From: Thermodesulfobium acidiphilum
GTDB lineage: Bacteria; Thermodesulfobiota; Thermodesulfobiia; Thermodesulfobiales; Thermodesulfobiaceae
Length of the DNA: 64,000 bases
Reading direction: 5' to 3'
Assembly: GCF_003057965.1 (NCBI RefSeq)
Contig: NZ_CP020921.1
Location: 374,501-438,500, forward strand
In this document: positions 1 to 7,167 of the stretch, piece by piece
How the letters are laid out: each line of letters begins with the position of its first letter
Numbering within the stretch: the first letter of the stretch is position 1
The notes under the pieces: model-generated
Told to the model about the DNA's origin: nothing
Databases searched by the model: none
Seen by the model: the letters and a program-made list of their open reading frames with translations, nothing else
Program-made: the position numbers and the translations under genes

Positions 1-1
1 G

Positions 2-46
2 ATAAAAAATACTGCTCGTGGCTTTGAATTAGCTCTTGCCGCGTAA
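2..46 (+). CDS. 3' tail of an upstream gene (partial)
   Basis: An open frame enters from the left edge and stops at TAA 44-46, giving 14 visible codons that end in a small-residue helix-like tail. The other two plus frames close at once. This is probably the C-terminus of a gene lying mostly outside the window, but too little is visible to name it. The rest of the stretch up to base 166 is AT-rich and shows no other feature. Confidence 0.3.
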   Translation: MKNTARGFELALAA

Positions 47-182
47 GATAGCAACACATTTTATTAAGAAAACATGAACAAAATTTCTAATAAGTTTATA
101 ACAGGTTCTCAAAACTCCTCTAATGATAATTGTCTATGCTTATATTAGTTAAAACAATTTCATGAAGAGGAGGATTATACGA

Positions 183-1034
183 ATGAATGAAAACGTGAAA
201 TTAGAAAGCGAATCTTTAGCCAAAAAGATCTTTAACAAGGTGCCAGAAGTTACTATTTTTTTCTGGATTATTAAGATTTTGTGCACTACAGTAGGCGAGA
301 CTGCCGCAGACTTTCTGAACGTTCATATGGGATTTGGACTTACAAAGACCAGCATCGTAATGAGCGCTTTGCTTTTAGTTTTCCTGTATTTTCAGTTCAG
401 GGCAAGAGAATACGTGCCAAAAATATATTGGATGGTAGTAGTCTTAATAAGCGTGGTGGGCACGCTGATAACAGATAACCTGAGCGACAAGTTAGGTGTT
501 CCTTTACAGTTATCTACCGCTGTTTTTACGGTTGCGCTTATTCTAACATTTTTAGTGTGGTACTATAAGGAAAGGACCCTGTCTATTCATAGCATATTTA
601 CTCCAAGGCGTGAGGCTTTTTATTGGCTGGCAATTCTTTTTACATTTTCGCTGGGAACTGCTGCTGGAGATTTGATAGCTGAGACTCTTAAGCTGGGTTA
701 TTTTCCATCTGCCGTGATGTTTGGCTCATTGATTGCAATTATTACGCTGTTATATTATAAATTTAATCTGAATTCAGTGCTTGCATTCTGGCTGGCATAT
801 ATATTGACCAGACCACTTGGTGCGACTATAGGGGATCTTATGTCTCAACCTAAAAACATTGGAGGGCTTGGACTGGGTACAGTAATGACGAGCGCAATAT
901 TTTTAACGCTTATCTTGATGCTGGTTATTTATTTGACAAAGACGAGAATTGACGAGGAAGCTGTTCCAGTAGAAGAAGTCTCTTACGAAGAGTTTGTTGC
1001 TGCCGAAAGGGCTGCAGAAAGAGAAGAAATATAA
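183..1034 (+). CDS. COG4705-like multi-pass membrane protein
   Basis: Hydrophobic protein of 283 residues with about eight membrane segments arranged as internal repeats. The repeats carry a recurring T-x-G/A-[E/D]-x-x-[A/G]-D signature: GETAAD near the first segment, GTAAGDLIAE in the middle and GATIGDLM towards the end. This pattern is typical of COG4705 'uncharacterised membrane-anchored' proteins, whose function is not established. I place the start at the ATG at 183 because the strong GAGGAGG site at 167-173 lies nine bases upstream; an in-frame ATG at 162 would overlap that site. The C-terminus is acidic and cytoplasm-like. It appears to be a single-gene unit, followed by a hairpin at 1064-1092. 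Confidence 0.75.
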   Translation: MNENVKLESESLAKKIFNKVPEVTIFFWIIKILCTTVGETAADFLNVHMGFGLTKTSIVMSALLLVFLYFQFRAREYVPKIYWMVVVLISVVGTLITDNLSDKLGVPLQLSTAVFTVALILTFLVWYYKERTLSIHSIFTPRREAFYWLAILFTFSLGTAAGDLIAETLKLGYFPSAVMFGSLIAIITLLYYKFNLNSVLAFWLAYILTRPLGATIGDLMSQPKNIGGLGLGTVMTSAIFLTLILMLVIYLTKTRIDEEAVPVEEVSYEEFVAAERAAEREEI

Positions 1035-1063
1035 CAACACCTGGTTTCAGGTTTTATATAAAA

Positions 1064-1092
1064 GAAGTGACCAGTTAATTGCTGGCCACTTC
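1064..1092. terminator. Bidirectional intrinsic terminator
   Basis: GAAGTGACCAG at 1064-1074 pairs with CTGGCCACTTC at 1082-1092 around a 7-base loop. The single imperfect position becomes a G-U pair in minus-strand RNA, where the stem is followed by TTTTATAT. In plus-strand RNA it is followed by TCATTTTT. It can end both the plus-strand membrane-protein gene and the minus-strand hepT transcript. It lies directly beside direct-repeat copy A, which suggests it was originally the terminator of the tauE gene. Confidence 0.7.
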
Positions 1093-1128
1093 TCATTTTT
1101 AGTGTATAAAGTAATCAAAGAGCATCTT
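1090..1128. repeat. 39-bp direct repeat, copy A (hepT side)
   Basis: Bases 1090-1128 match 2001-2039 at 38 of 39 positions in the same orientation; the one difference is T1107 versus C2018. Copy B encodes the last residues of the TauE permease plus its stop codon. Copy A lies at the far end of the HepT/MntA module and supplies the last three codons and the stop of hepT in a different frame. Deleting 1129-2039 would rejoin tauE to the terminator at 1064-1092. Confidence 0.9.
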
Positions 1129-1546
1129 CAGACAGGACAAATTTTTTTAAAATTAATGTATAGAATTCTTCTATATCTTTCAAATTATGCTGAAGGATTG
1201 ATTTCAAGATGTTTATATCAAGCGAGGCATAATCGTGAATGGCTATGTTCCTGAACCCAACCATAGCTTGCATCCTTTTCATCAAGTCGGCGTCAATTAT
1301 TCCTGCTTCATTTAGAATCTTGAAATTTTCTTTTATTGTAGTAGCAAGTCCAAGACCTTGAGAGGCTATTATGTGGGCGGCAATATCGATTGTAGACTCT
1401 ATGGCTCTCTGTAGATTCAATACGAATATATCCTGTTTGTCGATATCATCAAGGCTATTTGGATCATTGTTCGTGATGGCGATGATTCTTTTTAAACATC
1501 TTTGTATGTTTGCAACCTTTGCGAGAACTATATCAGTCTCTAACAT
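1115..1546 (-). CDS. hepT: HEPN-domain toxin HepT
   Basis: All-helical 143-residue protein with the HEPN ribonuclease signature R-x4-H-x-Y at Arg99, His104 and Tyr106, in the context GFRNIAIHDY. This family (DUF86/HepT) forms type VII toxin-antitoxin pairs, in which the HEPN nuclease is neutralised when its partner adenylylates the Tyr of the motif. The gene starts inside the 3' end of mntA with a 14-base overlap and a site AAAGG eight bases upstream, so the two are translationally coupled with the antitoxin first. The last three codons and the stop come from direct-repeat copy A, so the native C-terminus may have been changed when the module arrived. Confidence 0.88.
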   Translation of the reverse strand: MLETDIVLAKVANIQRCLKRIIAITNNDPNSLDDIDKQDIFVLNLQRAIESTIDIAAHIIASQGLGLATTIKENFKILNEAGIIDADLMKRMQAMVGFRNIAIHDYASLDINILKSILQHNLKDIEEFYTLILKKFVLSEDAL

Positions 1547-1940
1547 AAATTCTGCCTTTAAGTATATTTTGTTCTTGGGGCCTTCTTATTATTTTCAAGT
1601 CATCATATTCTTTGATCGTTCTGAGAAAAAATTCATTGTAAACGCTATCGTTTACCTTCTTTAATAAGCGACCCCTTTTTAATACCTGCATTTTTATTAT
1701 TGGCGATGCAGAATTTAAGATAACTATGTCAGTATCCCTATCTGTAATTTCAGTTATGCCGCTCTTGATCTTATTTAGAGATTTGAAATCAGGCATATTA
1801 CTAAAAAGGATTGCAAAGTCTGCGTCGCTTTCATCTGTGAGTCTATTTTCGATAAAAGAGCCAAAGATAAATGCCAGCAAAACTTCGTCAATTTTGCTGA
1901 GAAATTCTTCTATTTTCACAATCGACTCTTCAATATCCAT
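1533..1940 (-). CDS. mntA: MNT-domain antitoxin nucleotidyltransferase MntA
   Basis: 135-residue minimal nucleotidyltransferase. The catalytic pattern G-S-F at residues 27-29 followed by D-x-D at Asp39/Asp41 (SDADFAIL) is intact. Family members modify the HEPN toxin with AMP. It is the first gene of the pair with hepT. There is no Shine-Dalgarno site before the ATG; a TAAAAT box at 1949-1954 on this strand ends only eight bases before it, so the transcript may be leaderless. The gene is AT-rich like its surroundings and lies wholly between the two 39-bp repeats. Confidence 0.85.
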   Translation of the reverse strand: MDIEESIVKIEEFLSKIDEVLLAFIFGSFIENRLTDESDADFAILFSNMPDFKSLNKIKSGITEITDRDTDIVILNSASPIIKMQVLKRGRLLKKVNDSVYNEFFLRTIKEYDDLKIIRRPQEQNILKGRIYVRD

Positions 1941-2000
1941 CAGAATTTATTTTAGCACAGTAAACTAAAGGATTTTTGAAATATCTCAACGTTATATATT

Positions 2001-2039
2001 TTCTCATTTTTAGTGTACAAAGTAATCAAAGAGCATCTT
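2001..2039. repeat. 39-bp direct repeat, copy B (3' end of tauE)
   Basis: This is the second copy of the repeat described at 1090-1128. On the minus strand it encodes the final eight or so residues of the TauE permease, its TAA stop at 2010-2012 and nine more bases. Because it is coding here, this copy is the likely ancestral target and copy A the duplicate. Confidence 0.9.
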
Positions 2040-2771
2040 GGCAGCTACCATATATAACACTACTCCTATTAGAACCTTTACGCTCTTGTTGCTGAGCTTG
2101 TATTTCATAAGATAAGATCCAAAGAGAGCTCCCATGATGGCTGCTATAATAGTGCTGAAAAGTAACTTTATGTCAAGGCCTCCTATGGCTAGCTTTCCTA
2201 AAAATCCTCCAAAGGATGAGAAAAGGACTATAAAAGATGTAGTAGCAGCTGCAAACCTTGCTGGTACACCTATAAATATGAGTATAGGGATTATCATATT
2301 TCCTCCGCCAATGCCAAGAAGCCCGGCTACAAACCCTGCAAAAGCGCCAATTGGCGTGGCAATAGTGAGCATCTGTTTTTTATTTATTTGAAAATTTTCG
2401 CTTGAATTGCTCTTTTTCTGCTTGTAAAATATCATCATTGACGCAGCAAATATCAAAAATAGAGCAAAGAGAAGTAATAAGGTCTCTCTTGGAACAAATT
2501 TACTACAATATGCGCCTATTGGCGAGGTTATAAGGACAGCTATTATTATTGGAAAGGCCAATTTGTATTTTATCAAGCCAATTCTTGAGTATGAATAGGA
2601 GGCAAACGCCATAGCAACTACGTTTAACAAGAGGGCAGTGCTCATAGACTGGTGAAGGTCGAAGCCCATTGCATAAAACGCAGGTATAAGAATGAATGCT
2701 GCTCCAGCTCCAGTGATAACCATAATTGATTTTGCCACAAAGGTTACAAGTGCAGCTAATAAATATATCAT
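2010..2771 (-). CDS. TauE/SafE (COG0730) sulfite/sulfonate-type permease
   Basis: 253 residues with about eight hydrophobic segments in two related halves. Each half contains the family's glycine-rich patch, GAGAAFILIPAF at the N-terminus and AGLLGIGGGNMIIPIL in the middle. TauE/SafE proteins are thought to move organosulfonates, sulfite or other small anions across the inner membrane; the substrate cannot be read from sequence. The start is an ATG preceded by AAGGAGA. Downstream of the stop lies the HepT/MntA insertion, so the gene has been cut off from its probable terminator at 1064-1092. A sulfite exporter would suit a sulfate reducer, but this is inference. Confidence 0.85.
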   Translation of the reverse strand: MIYLLAALVTFVAKSIMVITGAGAAFILIPAFYAMGFDLHQSMSTALLLNVVAMAFASYSYSRIGLIKYKLAFPIIIAVLITSPIGAYCSKFVPRETLLLLFALFLIFAASMMIFYKQKKSNSSENFQINKKQMLTIATPIGAFAGFVAGLLGIGGGNMIIPILIFIGVPARFAAATTSFIVLFSSFGGFLGKLAIGGLDIKLLFSTIIAAIMGALFGSYLMKYKLSNKSVKVLIGVVLYMVAAKMLFDYFVH

Positions 2772-2806
2772 TATTTTCTCCTTAGAAAAAGTTTAAGTTT
2801 AGAATA

Positions 2807-2829
2807 GCAGCCGCAAATTTTACGGCTGC
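2807..2829 (-). terminator. Hairpin between fmdE-like and tauE genes
   Basis: GCAGCCG at 2807-2813 pairs with CGGCTGC at 2823-2829, and on the minus strand inner A/T bases extend the stem. It lies just after the stop of the FmdE-like gene in the direction of its transcription. The uridine tract on that strand is weak (TATTCT), so termination may be partial. Confidence 0.45.
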
Positions 2830-2839
2830 ATTTATTTTT

Positions 2840-3451
2840 TTATTTCTGAGTCAACTTTTCAGAACAGGGTATGCAGACCTGTTTTCCATCGATAAACTTT
2901 AGCCTGTCAATGAATACCGCTTCACCACAAACGTCGCAAAAATCTACATCCATTACTCCTGGAGTCTTTTTGAAATCATAGTTAAAAACAGGACTTATAT
3001 CGAGAAAATCTTCTTCTTTAAGGTTTAATACCCTTTCTATCAATGGATCTACTATCTCTGGGGCAACGTCTTGAGGCGCTATTCCCTTTTTCCTCTCAGC
3101 TATGAAAGGCGACTCGAGCATCTTTTCAAAGAATTTTGGTTTTAGAGATACCCTTACTGCCTTCTTGTTCTTTACGTCGATGAGGGTAAAAGCCATCTTG
3201 CCATAATATAGCTTCTTTATATTGCTCTTACCATAGGTGCAACCCGTGACGGTCATAAGCCCATCTACAAAACAACCTGCTGCGTGATTGTCTGCTGTTT
3301 CTGCCAGGAGCATTAACTCTTTGTCCTTAGCCCTCTCTACTCCAAGGGTGTTCATTGCAGCGCAGGCAGCCTTCAGGCCCAATGGCATTGCCGGACATTT
3401 GTGACCGTGAAATTTCAATCCTAAATCAAAGAAATCTTTTGCTTCAAACAT
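2840..3451 (-). CDS. FmdE-family protein with C-terminal zinc finger
   Basis: 203 residues. The N-terminal FmdE domain begins with the metal-site pattern GHKCPAMPLGLKA near residue 16 and contains conserved Cys residues in the AAGCFVDG and TGCTYG segments. The C-terminus has a zinc-ribbon of two Cys pairs, CDVC and CIPC. FmdE is named after a gene linked to molybdenum formylmethanofuran dehydrogenase in methanogens, but in bacteria these proteins occur without that enzyme and their role is unsettled; binding of a molybdopterin-type or metal cofactor is usually suggested. RBS AAGGAGG precedes the ATG. No formylmethanofuran dehydrogenase genes are nearby. Confidence 0.85.
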   Translation of the reverse strand: MFEAKDFFDLGLKFHGHKCPAMPLGLKAACAAMNTLGVERAKDKELMLLAETADNHAAGCFVDGLMTVTGCTYGKSNIKKLYYGKMAFTLIDVKNKKAVRVSLKPKFFEKMLESPFIAERKKGIAPQDVAPEIVDPLIERVLNLKEEDFLDISPVFNYDFKKTPGVMDVDFCDVCGEAVFIDRLKFIDGKQVCIPCSEKLTQK

Positions 3452-3564
3452 TTTATTTCCTCCTTAAAGCTCTTTAATTTAATAATTATATTATAAATTA
3501 CTAATTTACTAATGTAAAGTAGTAAACTGAAATCTGTTTTTACTATTAGCGTGTTAGAGTTTAA

Positions 3565-3696
3565 GGTGAACCTATAGCTGTATTAAACCACAATACCACA
3601 TCGGCATATATATTGTCGGAAAAAGATTATGAAGCTTTGATTGACAGTTTAAAAGATTATCAATTAGGGATGATCATTAATTATGAAGATGGATAG
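3565..3696 (+). pseudogene. Remnant of a Phd/YefM-type antitoxin gene
   Basis: A frame from 3565 to the stop at 3694-3696 reads GEPIAVLNHNT followed by SAYILSEKDYEALIDSL, the typical middle and end of Phd/YefM antitoxins. The preceding in-frame codons contain stops at 3547 and 3562 and no start, so the DNA-binding N-terminus is lost or mutated. No toxin gene of the Doc or RelE/YoeB type follows. Confidence 0.65.
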
Positions 3697-3811
3697 AAAT
3701 TTCATTATTAATACTTTAAAATCAAATAAGGGCTATATTAAAAGCACTTTTCATATTAAAGATATGGCATTATTTGGTTCTTATAAAACCTTCTTTTTAA
3801 CCTCATCTTAA
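3683..3811 (+). pseudogene. Truncated MNT-type nucleotidyltransferase
   Basis: 42 codons from the ATG at 3683, overlapping the end of the Phd-like remnant by 14 bases. The product reads MDRNFIINTLKSNK and then MALFGSYK, the beginning and first catalytic loop (G-S-Y) of minimal nucleotidyltransferases. The D-x-D metal site that should follow about ten residues later is missing and the frame closes at TAA 3809-3811. It is a broken antitoxin-like gene. The flanking gap 3452-3864 shows nothing else apart from the promoter region of the next operon. Confidence 0.6.
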
Positions 3812-3863
3812 TTTTCTATGATAAAATTAATATTCGTTGAATTTTCCTAACTAAGGAGATATC

Positions 3864-4640
3864 TTGATCAAGAAAATTATTGAAATATATCGCTATCGAG
3901 AGATGCTGAGAAATCTCGTGTCCAAAGAGTTGCAGATAAGGTACAAAAATTCTGTTTTGGGGTTCTTCTGGACATTCCTGAATCCTCTCTTGATGCTTGT
4001 TGTTTATACATTTGTTTTTTCTACTATTATGAAGTCTGATATAAAGGACTTTAGCATATTTTTGTTTATTGGGCTTCTTGCCTGGAACTACATTGCTGGT
4101 TCAGTGATTCAGGGGACTGGGTGCCTGGTGGTAAACTCATCTTTACTAAAAAAGGTCTATTTTCCAAGAGAGGTAATTCCTCTTTCCATAGTGTTTGCGA
4201 ATATGATCAACTATATTTTGAGCATGATAATACTTTTGGTGGCTCTGTTGATTTCAGGAATAGGCATTCATCACGATATATTGTTCTACCCTGTAATACT
4301 CCTTGTTCAGACAATATTTCTAATCCCTCTTGTGCTTATCCTTAGCGTAGTAAACGTATATTTTAGGGATCTGGAGCACACAGTAAACGTCCTTATAAAC
4401 CTGTGGTTTTTTTCTACGCCAATAGTATATCCAATAAGCATAGTTCCTGAACACCTGAGGATATTTTTCTACCTGAACCCTGCTACGCATATAGTAGAGG
4501 CATATCTTGCGATAATGTATTACAGGACACCTCCCAATCTTTTAGCGCTTTTCTGGATGTTTGTGGGAAGCATTATATTTTTCTGGATTGGTTTTCTTAT
4601 CTTCGACCGCTTACAGAGAAGAGTGGCTGAGGAGGTATAG
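3864..4640 (+). CDS. wzm: ABC-2 polysaccharide export permease (Wzm)
   Basis: 258 residues with six predicted membrane segments, of the ABC-2 family exporting O-antigen, teichoic acid or similar glycans. Typical features are the cytoplasmic N-terminal amphipathic segment with LVSKELQIRYKNSVLG and the conserved FFWTFLNPLL entry to the first helix. The start is TTG with AAGGAG five bases upstream. The stop TAG directly abuts the ATG of the ATPase gene, so the two form one unit. Together they would flip an undecaprenyl-linked glycan made by the downstream transferases to the outer face of the inner membrane. Confidence 0.9.
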   Translation: MIKKIIEIYRYREMLRNLVSKELQIRYKNSVLGFFWTFLNPLLMLVVYTFVFSTIMKSDIKDFSIFLFIGLLAWNYIAGSVIQGTGCLVVNSSLLKKVYFPREVIPLSIVFANMINYILSMIILLVALLISGIGIHHDILFYPVILLVQTIFLIPLVLILSVVNVYFRDLEHTVNVLINLWFFSTPIVYPISIVPEHLRIFFYLNPATHIVEAYLAIMYYRTPPNLLALFWMFVGSIIFFWIGFLIFDRLQRRVAEEV

Positions 4641-5378
4641 ATGGCAGAAATTGCAGTAGAAATTAAAGGACTTTATAAAGAATTCAGGGTGTACCACGAC
4701 AGGGCTATGTCTATGAAGGAAAGAATAGTCAACTGGGGCAGACATAAATACGAGAAATTCTGGGCTCTGAAGAATATAAACCTTGAGGTAAAAAAGGGAG
4801 AGTCTCTGGGGATTGTAGGCAGAAATGGCTCTGGAAAGAGCACGCTCTTAAAGGTAATAAGCGGAATATACTATCCCACAAAGGGAGAGGTAAGGGTAAA
4901 CGGAAAGCTGACCACGCTTTTGGAACTGGGCGCTGGATTTCACCCTGACTTTACGGGTAGAGAAAACATATATTTTAATGCATCTATATTTGGCCTTACC
5001 AGAAAAGAGATAAACGCAAAGTTAGATGAGATTATAGCCTTTTCTGAGCTGGGAGAATTTATAGACAATCCTGTGAGAAATTACTCATCTGGCATGTATA
5101 TGAGACTGGCCTTTTCTGTGGCAATTCACATAGAACCAGAAATACTCTTGCTTGACGAAGTGCTTGCTGTGGGAGACAGCGCATTTCAGGAAAAGTGTAT
5201 GTCGAAGATAGAGTCATTCAGGGAAAAGGGGGTTACTATGATCTTCGTCTCACATGCATCTTTGCAGGTAGAAAAGCTCTGCGACAGGGCGGTGTGGCTA
5301 AAAGACGGGGAGATAGAGAAGTACGACGATGCAAAGAGCGTTGTCAGGGCTTATGAGAGGTGGATGGACACAAGGTAG
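4641..5378 (+). CDS. wzt: ABC polysaccharide export ATPase (Wzt)
   Basis: 245-residue nucleotide-binding protein paired with the preceding permease. Walker A is GRNGSGKST near residue 62, the ABC signature is NYSSGMYMRLAF, and Walker B is EILLLDEVLAVGD. The family usually has a variable C-terminal carbohydrate-binding domain; this copy ends soon after the ATPase core, so it is of the short kind without terminal-sugar recognition. The N-terminus has the family's extra strand before the core (YKEFRVYHDRAMSMKE). It begins at the base after the wzm stop. Confidence 0.92.
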   Translation: MAEIAVEIKGLYKEFRVYHDRAMSMKERIVNWGRHKYEKFWALKNINLEVKKGESLGIVGRNGSGKSTLLKVISGIYYPTKGEVRVNGKLTTLLELGAGFHPDFTGRENIYFNASIFGLTRKEINAKLDEIIAFSELGEFIDNPVRNYSSGMYMRLAFSVAIHIEPEILLLDEVLAVGDSAFQEKCMSKIESFREKGVTMIFVSHASLQVEKLCDRAVWLKDGEIEKYDDAKSVVRAYERWMDTR

Positions 5379-5475
5379 AAAGATAATATAAAATACTTTA
5401 AAGGTTTGTATGTACTGATATATGAGCTAAAATGTCTAATCTAATAATTTAAATTTAAAAAAAGAGGGTATTTTT

Positions 5476-6435
5476 CTGATAGATATACTTATGTCAACGT
5501 ATAATGGAGAAAGCTATATAAGAGAGCAGATAGACTCTATCTTAAGTCAGACATACAAGGATTGGCGACTTCTGATACGAGATGACGGATCTAGTGATAA
5601 AACGCTTGAGATAGTATATGATTACTCCAAAAAATTTGACAAAATATATCCTATTAAAGATAACAGAAAACATCTTGGCCCTCAAATGAGCTATTTTGAA
5701 CTGCTAAATCACTCTAGTGCTGATTATATTATGTTCTGCGATCAGGATGATGTTTGGCTACCTTACAAGATAGAAGCGACTTTGGGAAAAATGAGAGAAC
5801 TGGAAAAGATTTACCACGAAAAGCCATTGTTGATTCATTCAGACCTAAAGGTTGTGGATGAAAACCTAAAAGTAATATCTGATTCATTTTGGAACTATCA
5901 AAAGCTAAATCCTGATTTGAAAGTTTTGAATAGCCTTCTAATCCAGAACAACGTTACAGGCTGCAGTGTTATGATAAATAGAAAATTGAGGGATTTATTA
6001 AAATCATTTCCACATAACGCAATAATGCACGATTGGTGGATTGCACTGGTGTCATCGGCATTTGGAACTATCGGCCACATAGATGAGCCACTTGTTCTGT
6101 ATAGACAGCACGGCAGTAATGATACGGGTGCAAAGAAGTACTCTATTAAATATTTTTTAGGTAGGGCTATGAAATTCAGAGATTCTATAGAGTCTAATAA
6201 AAAAATTATTGACCAGGGTAGAGATTTTTATTCTATTTATAGCAATGTCCTTACGAAAGAGCAAAAAGAGGTTGTTTATAATTTCATTACGCTTTTTGAA
6301 ACAGGAAGGCTCAGGAGGGCTTATAGGATATTTAAGTATAGATTTTTCAAATATGGCTTTTTAAGAAATTGTGGCTTTGTCTGTGTGATGCTAATTTCAA
6401 ATAAAAGAGGTGTAAAGACAGAAATTAAAAGATAA
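5476..6435 (+). CDS. Family 2 glycosyltransferase (rhamnosyltransferase-like)
   Basis: GT-A fold glycosyltransferase of about 319 residues. The N-terminal nucleotide-sugar motif runs LMSTYNGESYIREQIDSIL, with D-D-G-S-S-D near residue 35 and the metal-binding MFCDQDD motif near residue 90. The overall pattern, including DWWIALVSSAFG and the YRQHGSN segment, is that of rhamnosyl- or related transferases for O-antigen chains. The only good RBS, GAGGG at 5464-5468, fits a CTG codon at 5476 that restores the usual first strand (LIDIL). The first ATG at 5491 is 22 bases from it. The CTG start is inferred. The partner rmlC gene follows. Confidence 0.85.
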   Translation: MIDILMSTYNGESYIREQIDSILSQTYKDWRLLIRDDGSSDKTLEIVYDYSKKFDKIYPIKDNRKHLGPQMSYFELLNHSSADYIMFCDQDDVWLPYKIEATLGKMRELEKIYHEKPLLIHSDLKVVDENLKVISDSFWNYQKLNPDLKVLNSLLIQNNVTGCSVMINRKLRDLLKSFPHNAIMHDWWIALVSSAFGTIGHIDEPLVLYRQHGSNDTGAKKYSIKYFLGRAMKFRDSIESNKKIIDQGRDFYSIYSNVLTKEQKEVVYNFITLFETGRLRRAYRIFKYRFFKYGFLRNCGFVCVMLISNKRGVKTEIKR

Positions 6436-6470
6436 TATCAAATATAAAATTATTTCTATGGTGATGGGAT

Positions 6471-7040
6471 ATGGCATTTAAATTTATAGAAACAGTAATT
6501 CCAGAAGTAATAATGGTTAAGCCAAAGGTGTTTGAAGACGAAAGAGGCTTTTTCTTAGAGAGTTATAAAAAATCAGATTTTATAAAAGCTGGAATATATA
6601 AAGAGTTTATCCAGGATAATCATTCCAGATCAGTTAAGGGAGTCTTAAGGGGCCTTCACTACCAACTAAACCCGAAAGCTCAAGGAAAGTTGATAAGGTG
6701 TATAAAGGGCAAGATATTCGACGTGGCAGTGGATATAAGGGAAAATAGTCCCACATTTCTAAAATATGTAGCAGCAGAGCTTTCAGAAGAAAATAAATTT
6801 ATGTTATGGATACCTGAGGGATTTGCACATGGGTTTCTTACCTTATCAGATGAGGCAGAAATCATTTACAAGGTGTCTGGCAACTCATATTCTCCAGAAC
6901 ATGACAGATCAATTCTCTGGAATGACCCTGAGATTGGAATAAATTGGCCATTAGAAGGTGAACCAATTCTGTCAAAAAAGGACAGAGAAGCGCCGCTTTT
7001 GCGCTATGCAGAGATTAATTTTGTATATGATGGAAGATAG
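6471..7040 (+). CDS. rfbC: dTDP-4-dehydrorhamnose 3,5-epimerase
   Basis: 189-residue cupin-fold enzyme of the RmlC/RfbC family. It inverts C3 and C5 of dTDP-4-keto-6-deoxy-glucose on the way to dTDP-L-rhamnose. The diagnostic stretch is present: DERGFFLESYK, then FIQDNHSRS and GVLRGLHYQ with the catalytic His, followed by DVAVDIR and the GFAHGF loop. Length is normal for the family. The other rhamnose genes (rmlA, rmlB, rmlD) are not in this window. Position between a rhamnosyltransferase-like gene and a sugar-locus methyltransferase supports a role in surface glycan assembly. Confidence 0.93.
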   Translation: MAFKFIETVIPEVIMVKPKVFEDERGFFLESYKKSDFIKAGIYKEFIQDNHSRSVKGVLRGLHYQLNPKAQGKLIRCIKGKIFDVAVDIRENSPTFLKYVAAELSEENKFMLWIPEGFAHGFLTLSDEAEIIYKVSGNSYSPEHDRSILWNDPEIGINWPLEGEPILSKKDREAPLLRYAEINFVYDGR

Positions 7041-7167
7041 TGAGAAATTCAGTGTCAAATTTTAATTTTTACAAGGATAATTTTAAGCTTAAACCAGGTT
7101 TTAAGTTAGGAATATATTTTTTGTATATTAAAATTATTTAAATTCAATTTTAATCAGGAGGCAAACA

